A stretch of 64,000 nucleotides of DNA from Carettochelys insculpta (taxonomy: Eukaryota > Chordata > Testudines > Carettochelyidae): contig NC_134144.1 in NCBI RefSeq assembly GCF_033958435.1, forward strand, positions 14,068,010 through 14,132,009, given 5' to 3'. Shown here in pieces: positions 13,801 to 23,700 of this stretch; position 1 is the first letter of the stretch, and each line of letters starts with the position of its first letter. The notes under the pieces are model-generated. The model made no database searches. It was not told the DNA's origin and was given only the letters and a program-made list of their open reading frames with translations. A program made the position numbers and the translations under genes.

Positions 13801-16128
13801 TCCAGGTGCTGCTGCTGCTGGGGGTCCATGGCTGCTCTGCATTGGTCTGTGAGAGTGTGGCTAGCGCTCTGCAGACCTCGTGCTGTGCAGGCTGGGTGTG
13901 ACTGGGAGGGACCCTTTAAAGGAGCGGCTTGCTGTTGCCCCAGAAGGTCTAGTCCAGCCTGTGACCCCATCTGTGAGCTTTCCTGACCCCTTATTTCGAT
14001 GGGGAGCGCTTATGTGTGTGGACGCTCCACGTTTCCTTCCAGGGTGGCTCCTTTCAATGTTCCCCATCGCTACTTCGACGTTGAACATCAATGGCACCAG
14101 CCCCGGAGGATGTGTGGAGGATACATGTCAAAGTAGCTTATTTTGATGTTGCTACTTCAACGTAGTGTCCTAGTGTAGACATAGCCTTAGTGTCGTTTCA
14201 CTCTCTGTCTTTCTACCGTTCACAATTTAAGGCTCTGATCTGTAAAGCCGTCAGCACATGCTTAATTTCATCCACACTGGAGCAGATAAAACAGTTGGCA
14301 TAAATTCCAAAATATCCACTGACTTCAGAGGAAGATAAGCACATACGTAAGTCTTGGCAGTATCAAGGCCTAAATTAATCACATGAAATAGTAGCAGCTT
14401 CATGTTATTTTCCTTAACTATTATACAAATGATTAATAAATAATATTGTGAAAAGGTTTTTTACAGGCTTTTGGAGCTATAATGAAGATTTTTGACTGTG
14501 TTTACTAATTAATACATTAAGATCTATGGAAATGCTTGTACACACTAAAAAGAAACCTTCACCCTCATATAATTAGAACAAATACTGCACATGCAGAACA
14601 TTGCTCTGTCAGAAACAAGATGGCTTTCCTGCTTTCCACATTGCTTTCTGGTAGGCTTGATTTCCAAAACCTCCCCTTCATCTGGGGTGAGGGGAACGGA
14701 TTGTTAGTCTATTGTAGACATTCAAAGGCAACTCCACAAAAAGGATACGGCCCTTTCTCAGGTAAGACAAGAGCAATTCTTCAGGGTCTGCATTCTTCTC
14801 TATTATCTGCAGTAACAAGTGAAATAAGAAATTATATGTTACTGAGATGTGATACAATTTTCCCCATTGGGATTATCTGGCTTTTTAGAAATGCTTTCAT
14901 TGGAATTTAATATAATGCATTTATGTTTTGACTTGTTCCTTTCATTTGATCATAATCTGAAAACATGGGAATGTACCTGAAAATAGCAAACCATCTTGTA
15001 TTGACAGGTAAAGAAGCCATAAGATTACAATGTTCTGGGAACAGTGGAAAGTTCACAGTGAGAAGAGGGTTAGCAGTAACAGAGGCTTGTGAAAGGCATA
15101 TGAACACTGAGCCTGTACCTGCAACTGATTCCACCAGTGTAAATCAGGAGTGGTTCCATTTTAGTCAAAAGAGTTTAAAGAAAATGTATGTGAGAACAGA
15201 ATCGGGGTCCTTATTTTCAAAGTCATGGGCTCATGTGGGCGAAGGGAGTGAAGGACTCAGTTTGGGGCTCTTTGCATGGCCCAGAGAGGTACAAGCTTAG
15301 CCTCTTCTTCCTCAGAGACCTGCAGCAGAAAGATGGAGGAAATTCCCAATACAAGGAAAGGAAGAAAGGGAGTTGGGTTTTAAACCAACCTGTTTTAAGT
15401 GTAACAAAGTTCACTGTTGATTTTCAGGAGCCTCCCTTAGCAGAGGAACAGGTCTGTCTGAAGGATGTGGCCATTGCAATGGCATAGCCCAGCATGCTGG
15501 AAAGCAACTGCTACTGAGAACCAAGTCTGGAATGATGGATGGGTGGAAAGCAACATGGGACCTCACCAGAGAATGACTAGCTTGTCCTGGGGCATTTATG
15601 GGCACCATAATAAAACTTCAACTTTACTATGGTATGGAGCAGACTGTATGCCAGAAGGGAAGGGTTTATTTGACTTTCGGTGGAATAAGAAGGGGAAATA
15701 AAATTGGATACATAGGATATAGCTACACGGCGCACTAAGGTCAGGCTTAGATTCAGGCTGAAAAGTGAGAAAACAAATGTCCTTGGAAATGAACTATTAA
15801 GTTTCAGCTGAAACTCACTGTTGCGAATAGAGACAGATGAATCTATTTCCACTAACGCATTTTTTTTTAAATTATAGTAATACCAGGGCACCCTCTTGCT
15901 AGTGTTCTACTTTGTCCAAATGCAACATGCTCCTGATCTTGATGAACTGTGATTTTAGTAAATTGCTACATTAACTCTAACAGTTGAGTGAAACAACAGT
16001 TCATTGTTGCTATATAAAATATTTTCAGTACGTTAAGGCACCTCCCTCCAAAAATAAACAACCAAAAGTCTTACCTTCTTGCCATTCACAAAAAACACAA
16101 GTGCATCTGACTGTGTGGAGCAAGCCAT
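1771..16128 (-). CDS. AOX: Aldehyde oxidase, gene B (5' part, 8 exons)
   Basis: Eight minus-strand exons join in phase into 675 bp, 225 residues, beginning at ATG (16126-16128). The start has a strong Kozak context (A at -3, G at +4) and places the iron-sulfur cysteines three residues later than in human AOX1. The plant-type 2Fe-2S domain has Cys47, Cys52, Cys55 and Cys77. The helical 2Fe-2S domain has Cys117, Cys120, Cys152 and Cys154, in [15 protein letters not shown] and [10 protein letters not shown]. These clusters carry electrons from molybdenum to FAD. The visible part ends at [12 protein letters not shown], the entry to the FAD domain; later exons lie left of the window. It sits 4.6 kb downstream of gene A in the same orientation, so the two are tandem duplicates. 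AOX2 or another AOX paralogue is possible. Confidence 0.95.
2577..2800 (+). mobile_element. MIR-type SINE
   Basis: The stretch resembles the MIR core and 3' part: an AATGGGAATACTAGCACTTC-like segment, then a CCTGACAGGTGCATTGC-like segment and GATAAATAAA. It lies in intron 7 of gene B. Confidence 0.5.
4111..4197 (-). CDS. AOX: AOX gene B exon 7 (Cys-rich linker)
   Basis: This 87-bp exon encodes [20 protein letters not shown] then CAASDKGNQ. It corresponds to human SGCCQSKENGVCCLDQ, with both CC pairs kept. The acceptor is TTCTTTAG|GAA and the donor CAG|GTGAGT. Confidence 0.93.
4923..5240. other. GC-rich intronic block
   Basis: This GC-rich, C-run-containing stretch stands out from its AT-rich surroundings. 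It has overlapping open frames on both strands but none resembles a known protein. It is probably an old repeat remnant (it ends in GGCAACCTCCCGGGTTGCCC). Confidence 0.3.
5245..5383. repeat. Fold-back repeat (inverted pair)
   Basis: Two arms of about 60 bases are inverted copies of each other. The left arm has AGAAGTCCTGTGGGACC and GAGCATAAGCTTC; the right arm is the reverse complement with few changes. The unit belongs to a repeat also present near 18.2, 23.3, 30.6 and 52.5 kb. Confidence 0.7.
5515..5612 (-). repeat. Interspersed repeat fragment
   Basis: It contains ATCTTTTATTAGACCAACTT on the plus strand. The inverse appears at about 52355-52410 (AGTTAGTCCAATAAAGGATA). The two are copies of one family, here in opposite orientation. 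The family is not named with certainty. Confidence 0.5.
6251..6312 (-). CDS. AOX: AOX gene B exon 6
   Basis: This 62-bp exon encodes [24 protein letters not shown] supplies the last two cluster ligands. The acceptor is TTTCAG|GT. The donor GGG|GTAGGT is chosen because it gives phase 0, as exon 7 needs. Confidence 0.93.
7589..7715 (-). CDS. AOX: AOX gene B exon 5 (second 2Fe-2S domain)
   Basis: This 127-bp exon encodes [20 protein letters not shown] then [28 protein letters not shown] carries two ligands of the second 2Fe-2S cluster. The acceptor is GTCCCAG|GAA and the donor ATG|GTAGGT. Confidence 0.96.
7895..8235. repeat. Probable degraded MITE
   Basis: The stretch has scattered inverted segments such as CTATTTTGGGAT and CAAAATAG, and terms like GACTACACTGTG near the left edge. 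It resembles the palindromic MITEs of this window but has no clean ends. Confidence 0.3.
8550..8658 (-). CDS. AOX: AOX gene B exon 4
   Basis: This 109-bp exon encodes [20 protein letters not shown] then [16 protein letters not shown]. Cys77 completes the plant-type 2Fe-2S cluster. The acceptor is CACTAG|G and the donor CAG|GTGAGA. Confidence 0.95.
9408..9504 (-). CDS. AOX: AOX gene B exon 3 (plant-type 2Fe-2S loop)
   Basis: This 97-bp exon encodes [20 protein letters not shown] then [21 protein letters not shown] gives three of the four cluster ligands in C-x4-C-x2-C spacing. The acceptor is TTTGCAG|TT and the donor AAG|GTATCT. Confidence 0.95.
9705..9835 (+). mobile_element. CR1/L2-like LINE 3' end
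   Basis: TTCTTCTGGCCTGGAAATCT near the right edge is the typical 3' end of CR1/L3-like elements. The fragment is about 130 bp and lies in intron 2 of gene B, between exon 3 and the Harbinger element. Confidence 0.5.
10205..10440. repeat. Subterminal hairpins of the Harbinger element
   Basis: Inside the left end there are inverted pairs: AATGTCAAAATAGTGCGCG with TGCGCTATTTTGACATT (about 10247-10302), and GCGCCCTACATTGACA with TGTCGAAGTAGGGCG (about 10360-10392). The right end has a related TTTTGATGTTGCTACTTCAA segment. Confidence 0.65.
10700..12109 (+). pseudogene. Harbinger Myb/SANT-like protein gene, decayed
   Basis: The first part reads [20 protein letters not shown], a Myb/SANT-like (trihelix) DNA-binding start. 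It then shifts frame near 10815 to [20 protein letters not shown] and continues [11 protein letters not shown]. An in-frame TAG is at 10954-10956, after which [13 protein letters not shown] and a Pro/Ser/Glu-rich tail run to a TAG at 11188. A second part from about 11600 has [22 protein letters not shown] and Pro-Ala-rich sequence, ending at TAG 12107-12109. In active relatives this protein helps bind the element ends and import the transposase. At least one frameshift and one stop make it non-functional. The intron between the two parts is inferred. Confidence 0.7.
12565..13829 (-). pseudogene. Harbinger DDE transposase, decayed
   Basis: The gene begins [15 protein letters not shown] and runs to [10 protein letters not shown] donor (GAG|GTAAGG, exon end 13356) and an acceptor (CCCACAG|GTG, exon start 13194) bound a likely intron of 161 bp. 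The second part reads [14 protein letters not shown], then a TGA (13150-13152), then [20 protein letters not shown]. The first catalytic Asp of the DGTHI motif is changed (GRTHI). ADAAYP and VVERTFG, which hold the second Asp and the Glu, remain. Between them the frame shifts twice (around [15 protein letters not shown]). It is a DDE_Tnp_4-type transposase that can no longer work. Confidence 0.82.
14749..14806 (-). CDS. AOX: AOX gene B exon 2
   Basis: This 58-bp exon encodes [19 protein letters not shown]. The acceptor is CTGCAG|ATA. The only donor that fits the phase of exon 3 is GGCC|GTATCC, which is weak. The last codon is Gly where relatives have Lys or Val (YLRKK, YLRKV). See the finding on this junction. 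Confidence 0.85.
16075..16128 (-). CDS. AOX: AOX gene B exon 1 (start codon)
   Basis: Fifty-four coding bases encode [25 protein letters not shown] followed by an IEKNADPE exon is the canonical AOX N-terminus. The donor is AAG|GTAAGA. The 5' UTR must continue above 16128; its start cannot be set from sequence. Confidence 0.93.
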
Positions 16129-16954
16129 TGTGTGGCATAAAAGCGCAGCTTGAAACTTAAAGAGGAAGATGTTAAACACCAGCAAGAAACTGATGGAAAC
16201 AAGTGCAATTTCAACATCCAACTCAACTTTGTTCTGTGCCCCACAGACATAAGTACTTTAAACTTGATAGGTGAGGAGGAGCCAAGGAGGAGTGTATTCC
16301 ATCTCAGCTCTGTAGGCTCATATGAACCAATAGGGTCCTTTCCCCTGCCTTACCTGTATTATACCAATGTGATCTAGGGAGAATGTGGAGACCTGTGCTC
16401 GCAGAAACAATGCAGATACTTATCTTCCCTGGGTGAACCATACTGTAAGGCTAAGAGTCACAAGGCATTACTCTTCCTAGAAAGTCCCAGGAATTCTGAA
16501 AAAATAAAAAAAGCACTTAACTAAGCATCTATGCCACAGATGGGTGACCTGAGCTTGTGAGTGGGCTGCAGGAATGGCCCTCCTTCATCTCAGTGGACCA
16601 CAAGACTGTAGCAACCAAGATGAACTCCCTGGCCAGGGTAGTTTTGTAAATTACACTTGCATGCCTAGAATTTGCAAGCTTTACTAACGGAACTGCAGCA
16701 GTGCTTTGATTGGATGCAGTGGCAGAGCATGGCTCTCACAGTCTGTGTGGTGTGCAAACAGTGCACACCTCACTGCACATGCTTTTGCTTTATGTGTAAG
16801 TCACCTTAGTAATACCAGCAGGAAAAATGACATGGACAGTGGAATCCTGCCTATAGGCAAGGATAAACAGAAGGTCTTGCAGGCCACACAAACCCCCATT
16901 GGGCTTTGGCCCTCATGGTGCAGGCTGCCCACCACTGATCTATGTGGTCCAGAA

Positions 16955-17285
16955 CAGGGAGTTCTCAACATTTTTCTGTTTGAGGCCCCCTCCTCAACAA
17001 GATATAGAAACTCCAAGGCTCCCTGAAGTGTGTGTAGAGGGGAGGAGACATGTTCCTGACTTCAGCCACTGGGTATTGTGGAGGAAGGTTTGGGGCTTTA
17101 GCCTTTCAGGGGTTGGGTCTTTAATCCTCCGGAGCTGGGGACTCAGGAGTGGGGTGCTAACGGCACTGGGTTTCAGCTCCATGTGGGGTACTGAAGTCAA
17201 GTGTCTTTAGGAGCAGGACCATGCAGCCCCTGAAACTGTCTTATGGTACCCTGAGGGGACACTGACTCCTGGTGGAGAACTTCTG
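16955..17285. mobile_element. hAT-like MITE
   Basis: The ends are CAGGGAGTTCTCAACATTTT and, on the other strand, CAGAAGTTCTCCACC. Flanking 8-mers GTCCAGAA and TTCTAGAA agree at six of eight positions, consistent with an aged hAT duplication. Confidence 0.55.
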
Positions 17286-18192
17286 TTCTAGAATCAGATA
17301 CTAGGGCAAACATTCATCTCACGTAGCTGGATCCTGATTTACTCTGATGTATCCCATCCCATACTCTGACCCACCCAAGATATAATACTACACTATGCAG
17401 AGCAGATGTTTGGATTCTGCCTTGTTGAAATGCAGCTGCTGATTAATTAAAAAAAATTATCCCAGGGAAACTTAACTTTTGATTTGTTAAAACACAGAAT
17501 GCTGCAGTTTTGTATGTCACATTGATTAAAATGCAACATCACTGCATCCATCTTAATTTATCTTTTTAATATACCACCCCAGGCTTGCAAGGTGCTAAGC
17601 ATGCCCAAATCTCCCTTCACTTTTCCTGTATTTGTCAAGAAAAATATTTTGAGGCATCCACTCATATTCATATACACATTTTGGCTTCGAGGCCCCCCAA
17701 GTGGTATCTGTAATAGTGTGTACATGGAGACAGAGGTTGGGGGTGTTCTGTGCTTACAGGAGAAAGTGCCAAGTCTCAACTTCTTCAGTGGATCAGGCCC
17801 CTATCTCGTCTGGAGTTAATGGCTATTGGTTGATTAGTGTTGGTCATGGTCTTTAAAATTCTGGGCAGCCTCTGGTTGGGAGATTCTCTCTCATGGAAGA
17901 TAAAATTAGATGGTTGATTGCCATTTTGGTCCTGGGGATAAGTATTTCATAGGGTCAACAGGGCTGACCCAGCTGAAGGCTCCCACCTCTGGAAATCACT
18001 CCCCTTTGTGATCAGTTGATCCCAACTCTAGCTAACTTCAGTGCATGCTGCGAAGTGCGTGCTTTTGAATTGATTTTTATTTCTGTTATTCCCTGACACA
18101 AGATGGTGAGCCACAGACAGTGGTAGCAATCCCCACTTTGGACAGTGATGCATAATGCATGGCTATTTAACTTGGGAAATAAGCACCCAACT

Positions 18193-18357
18193 CCTATAGT
18201 AACAGAGAGATAGCCATGCTAGTCTATATACCATGAAAACAAAAAAGCGGTCTAGTAGCCCTTTAAAGACTAGCAAAATAATATACTAGGTGATCAGCTC
18301 TCGTGGGACAGACCCACTTCTTCAGATCATATGGATATGATCTGAAGAAGTGGATCT
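18193..18357. repeat. Fold-back copy of an interspersed repeat
   Basis: It contains GCCCTTTAAAGACTAGCAAA and GACCCACTTCTTCAGATCAT, then an inverted copy of the last segment (ATGATCTGAAGAAGTGGATC). It is the same family as at 23265-23395. Confidence 0.6.
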
Positions 18358-20565
18358 AACTCCTATGGCTAGAGAAGTTATACAAAATCTGCTGATTGAC
18401 AGCCCTGGAATCTGAAGCCTAAAGTACATACAGGGGAGTGTAGACTGAGACCACTAAGAAGGGCATCACTTAGGAACCAACCTAGCTCCCACTGGAAGTC
18501 CTTCCATTCAGCAGGAGCTGGCAATTGTTTTTGTGTGATAGGAATGCACACCTGTCTGCACAGACCCCACACCTGCCAGATTACCCTGGGCCAAGATATG
18601 GGTAGAGTTACTGCAATTGGCAGGATGCTTGCTTGCCTTTTAACAGTCTTAAAACAAACCAGAAAAAAAAGTTTTGAGTTTCCTTCTCCATACCAGTTCT
18701 GCAGAAGTTTTATCTCCTGACATCCTGTACGACCAATGTATCACCTGTCAGTGTGATTAATCTTCATTTCTTTGGCTCTCAGTAGTTTTCAATAACAGTC
18801 TGACCTGTTGACAATATCAAGGGGCCCGAGAGGTTTCAGTCAGAAGAAAAACCCATCATAGCAGCATGCGCAAACTTTACGTTAACTGTGAGATAACGAA
18901 AACTGTACTTCTCTATTGAAGAAAGTTAAAACGTTTATTAAAAATGTTTAGTAAGTACTGAAAATCAGATGAGGCGACCCAGCCCTGGAGGAAGAATAAT
19001 TCAATTTTAACTCATGATTCAGCCCAGGGAGGCAAACAGCACACACCTGCATTCAAGGGGACCTTTGTAGTAGTGTCACCAGTGGGCTCACTCAATGGTT
19101 CAGCTGGAAGAAAGCGGGTGGGGTGCGGATTTAAACTTTGCCTGGGCTCTCTGCAGGAACTCTGCTGATTGAGGTTGCTCAGGAGATGAGCTTTTCAATG
19201 CTTAGCATGGCGCCGTATCTCCTCTTGGCTCCAGTTGCTTCCTGGTATTAGCCAGCTGGCTTCAGGCTCCTGCTGCAGTGGGTGGCAGCTTCTGCCATAA
19301 ATTTCCTTCTGCTGATGGGGCCCACAGGTTGCTTTTAGACTGCACAGAATGAGCCAAGACCAGAATCTTTCACACCAGAAAGAAGACAGCATTGCATTTA
19401 TGATTCATTTGTTTTATTGAATTTCACGTGATATATTAGCCAAATGAATAACCACAAAGAGCAGGAGAAGCAGCACAGTGTTCCTCTCATACAGAATAAA
19501 GAGACTATGCATAACAATCATATTCTAATTGCAAGTGCAAAAATTGTTCAAGTACAAACCTGACTCCATCTTTGGCAAGATATCTGACAAAATGATGAGG
19601 AAATACTTTGGGTGGCAACTGGAGAGGGAATGATGGTGCAATAATCTGCACGGGTGCGGGGGAAAATAAAGCCATGATTACATAAACAGGTCTCCCAGGG
19701 AAACAGTAGCAAGTCATCCTTAAACTTCATGTGGCAAATTATTCTCTTTTAAATCACCACAATGGCTTCAGTTATACCAATGCAACTTCAGTGGACTTGC
19801 ATCTGTTTCACAAAAGAGAAATTAGATCCCTCATCACCCATTAGTTACTTTTAATATCTATGTGTTAATGCCAGCGGGATGTAGGTTCAGCTTTTGTGTG
19901 TGAAATCAAACATTGCTGCTTCAAGTTGGTGATCAAAAGGCAATTACTGTGATCACTTTAGCACTGATTCTGCCATGGGACACACGTGGACATAAAGGTC
20001 CACGGATGGATGTCTTACTTCAGGAATGAAGCCTAAATTAACACTTTTGTGAAATGTGTAGGAAATCAAATACTGTACTGGATTGTTAAGTGCGTAACAA
20101 CATTTATAGAACCATAACACCATAAGGGCCAGGTTTCTAAGCTTTTATAGTTGCCTAAAAATCACATACACACCTAGTGCAATTTTCAGACTCTGAGTAA
20201 GTGAGGTGCTCAACTCCTTTGATTTGTAATGGGATTTCTGCATCTAACCTGCATAGGCACTTTTGCAAAGCTTAAATGCCTTTATAACATTGGCCATAAA
20301 CACAATATTGGGATTCAAACAGAAACCACAGGACACCAAGCCACCACTTGTTTCTGATCCACTCTCAACCCTAACAGCCCAACACTTAGTACACTCCTAG
20401 CTCAACACAGGAATATCTGAATTCTATTGTTCCAAATAATTCCAAGGGAAAAAAATCTGGATTTTGCACTATTGTTAAAGTGATTGCTAATTTGTTCTAG
20501 TGGTAATCTCAGATGATCACAGAGAATGTGTAGTGGCTGGATCTTACTGCATGACCCTCTTTCAG

Positions 20566-20571
20566 TTTATT
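20566..20571 (-). terminator. Candidate poly(A) signal AATAAA of gene A
   Basis: AATAAA is present on the minus strand about 170 bases after the stop codon of gene A. No transcript end can be seen in DNA. Another AATAAA lies near 19412 and is a possible longer 3' end. Confidence 0.45.
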
Positions 20572-20739
20572 TAGATGTGTTTAAAGAGTACAATGTCTTA
20601 GTGTGGTTCAAGATATGTAGAAAAATCAGACAGGAGAAAAGGGCCTGGGCTGAAGATGTAACGCTCATTATGGAGTAGTGGAAAGGCTGATTTTGAATTC
20701 AAATAAAATCCGGGCTTTGTGCATGGGTCTGTTTGCCGT

Positions 20740-20790
20740 TCATATGGAGATGGCCCAAGGAACGAAGGACTCAGGTTCGTCTTTGGCACT
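20740..20790 (-). CDS. AOX: AOX gene A last coding exon with stop
   Basis: This 51-bp exon encodes [16 protein letters not shown] and then TGA (20740-20742). It matches the human AOX1 C-terminus IPRDEPGSYVPWNVPI in length and in the DEP and VPW positions. The acceptor is TTCCTAG|AGT. Its phase fits the previous exon. Confidence 0.93.
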   Translation of the reverse strand, partial: SAKDEPESFVPWAISI

Positions 20791-23700
20791 CTAGGAAAAT
20801 GAACAAGAGTGATATGGTATTCAGTTAGAAAGAACTCACCACAGCTATTCATAAAACTACGCTGCATATTTCACAGTGCTTCTCACAGCTGGCCCCTAGT
20901 TGATCTACATCTACAGCTTCTGTTAATTATGCACCAAACACTTCTACAAGTTCTCCTGGGGAGAACATTCTCCAGAAGACAGGCAAATCCCTAGACGCTG
21001 TGCTGATAAGGGAGGTTGGTAGGTCCCAAAGCAGTATGCAAGAACACTCTAAGTCATTTGACCCTTGCCTCTGGCAAAGTTCCTCAAATGTCCACTACAG
21101 TTAATAGACTAATTGCTTTGGGGGTTGATCTGTCCTGCAATTCCGGTGCTGAGCATTGGTTACGGCAATAGTAAGCAAGAACTCTGAGGAGAATCTCAGT
21201 CTCCAGTCTTCCATATAGGACAATCTGGCCTATTAGTATTTCAACAGTAGCACAGGTGTGAATGACATTTCAGAATAATATAGATTAACCATTCTGTATC
21301 AATAAACTTATGATTTAAAATAGACAAAAGACAATGGTGAGGCACAGAGTGGGTATAATGACAGCAGACAATGGGGGAACCAGAGGAAGGGCAGTTGCAA
21401 TGACAAGGGGATCGTGTGATTTGTTTCTCCCTTGGATCTTTTTGTTAGCTGTGAGTGTATTGATTTTTTTCAAAGTATATTGCACATGGTGGGGCAGGAG
21501 GGTATGAGCAGATAGTGCCACAGCCTAAATAAGTGGTGAAAACCATCTGTAAGGGGTGACCATTTGATGAGAGTGAGGTCACTTGGGGATGAAGACAGCA
21601 CTCACTGGAGTGAATCAGTAGCAGTCTTTCCATTAACCCCCAACAAGCACTGAAGTAGGTTTTTGGTGCAGAGAAAAAGGGAGGCTGTTCCAGGCATGCA
21701 GGGCCTCATAAAAACCAGACAGATGTGTGAATGAGAGGAGACAAAATCAAGTACCATTGGCAGAGGAGTAGGCAGAGAAGAGAGCACACTGTAGGCGGGA
21801 GGGTGTGGTCAGGTGGAACCGAGAAAAGATATAAAATTTGAGTTATTAAAAGGCAAACCCTGAATGCCATAGACTGCAGCAGCTGGCATGGGCTGGGCCT
21901 GTCAACAGACCTTTTGATTCAAGGATCATCCAAACCTCTGAACCCAGCAGTTGTGCTGCATGCACACCATATCCCAGTGTGAACATCATTTAACAAACAG
22001 AAATATGGGCCTTCAATGCCAAAAGGAACATCTGCAGCTACAAAGGGCATGTTCCACAAGAAAATCCTCATTACCATCTCTGTAAACTGATCGGCACAGG
22101 CCATTCGAATCCGCTCAGGAGTCAAGGGGCTGTTCAGGGTGAAGATCCCACTTAATCCTCTTTCCTTCCGCACAGTGGCCACGGCATCCCATATAGCAAA
22201 GAACACAGAACATCCCAGGAACAGCCCTGCCTCGCCTAACCCCTGACAGAGAACAAAGGGGACATATACATTTATGAACTAATTAAAAAATGAAGTGTTT
22301 TATTATTATCTGAATTGGGTGACAACATTTTACACATTAGTGATCTACACAGCACCTGATCCTCTACCATAGGAGTCAATGGAAGCTTTCCTCTGGTTCA
22401 AGGGAAGCAGGATCAGGGCATATAGCAGCGGTTTCCAACCTTTTCCAGATGGGGACTCATTTTGACAATTCAGGAAGACTTGTTGACCCAAGGTGATTCA
22501 CAAATGGGTGGAGAGCAGTGCCATAACTAGCTAATTTTGCACCTGAGACAAGAATATAAAATTGTGCCCCATAAAAAAGGGAAAACACATCAATAAAGTA
22601 ATAACAATGTTTGTTTATTGTAGTTTATTATTTTATTATTGTACTTAATCTGAGTGGTGGCAGGGGGAAGACTCATCCTCAAACCACTCCCTGCCCCCAG
22701 TTCAAACCCCGCACTCTTGGGGCTGTGGGGGAGTCACAAACAAAAAAATGGAAACTGAGACATCGGCTACATAGAATAGGGGGGCAAAATGGGGGAAGAC
22801 AGTGTGGGGGGGACTGCCAGAGACTATTAAGTGGCTTGCCTGCAATCACCATGAATATCAAAGACACTGAAGCAGTCTTTGTTATGCGCAAGGCAGGGGG
22901 TCCAACTTTTCTTTCACTGGGGCCACACAGCAATTTTTTTAAATGCTCCAGGGGCTGAACACAAAATAGCCCCAAGCCATCGCCACCACTCCCAACCCCC
23001 ACAGCAGCCCCAAACCACCCCCAGCCCTAAATGGTCCTCACCTTAGACACTTTCCCGCCTCAGCAGCCTCTTTATGGGGGCTGCTAGGCTGGAGACCCCT
23101 CCAGCCCTCCTGCTCCCAGCAGGTAACAGTCATTAAAACCAATTAATTCAAGTGTTAAGCTTTCAGCACCTAGGCATAAGGTAACTGCTAACAAAATAAT
23201 TTATTAATAACTGCTAACAAAATAAACTATTAAGACTAAATATTGAATCTGTTCTGGTATGGCTATGGTCTGAAGAAGTGGGTCTGTCCCGCAAAGGCTC
23301 ACCTAATAAATTATTCTGTTAGTCTTTAAAGTGCTATTTGACTGCTTTTTTATTTTGATAGTATATAGACTAGCACGGCTCCCTCTCTGATACTATAAGA
23401 TAATTGCTATCTCTAGTGATAGAGATAGCTGCCAGCTTCAGCGTCAATCTCTATTGATGGATAGTTGCCAAAGACAGGAGCATTAACAAACTGCAAACAG
23501 CTTCTTTAAGAGCCACATGCAGCTTGGAGCTGCCCAGCTGGTGACCCTTAACAAATCTAATCATGACCCATGTTTGGGTCGTGACCCATAGGTTGGGAAT
23601 CCCTGGCATATAAAGTATGTCTGCAGTGCGCTGTAAACACAGGCTGAGACTCAGCTCCCCTAGTCATCTGCACAGATATTCGTATTATTTGGGTCACTGA

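Larger units (their letters stand above)
10205..14186. mobile_element. PIF/Harbinger transposon, near full length
   Basis: The element is 3982 bp. Its ends are GGGTGCGTCTACACTAG on the left, and GGCTATGTCTACACTAG when the right end is read on the other strand. The 3-bp duplication TTA flanks it (10202-10204 and 14187-14189), as PIF/Harbinger transposition produces. It carries a Myb/SANT-like gene on the plus strand and a DDE transposase on the minus strand, the two proteins usual in this superfamily. It is GC-rich compared with its surroundings. It lies wholly inside intron 2 of gene B. Confidence 0.9.
16129..20565. other. Intergenic region between the AOX genes
   Basis: It should hold the gene A 3' flank and the gene B 5' UTR and promoter. 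No CpG island is seen. A TATAAT-like stretch on the minus strand near 16355-16365, beside ATTGG, is only a weak promoter candidate. Apart from the hAT remnant and the fold-back repeat listed separately, nothing coding was found. Confidence 0.5.

Noticed and set aside
16350..16368. TATAAT-like sequence as the gene B promoter.
   Set aside because: One AT-rich match 230 bases upstream of the ATG is weak evidence; many such matches occur by chance in this AT-rich region.
21919..22074. Extension of the GLGEAG exon past 22075, keeping an open frame.
   Set aside because: A good donor (ATG|GTAATG) lies at 22075, and the conserved last exon (DEPESFVPW...) joins in phase. The extension does not resemble AOX.
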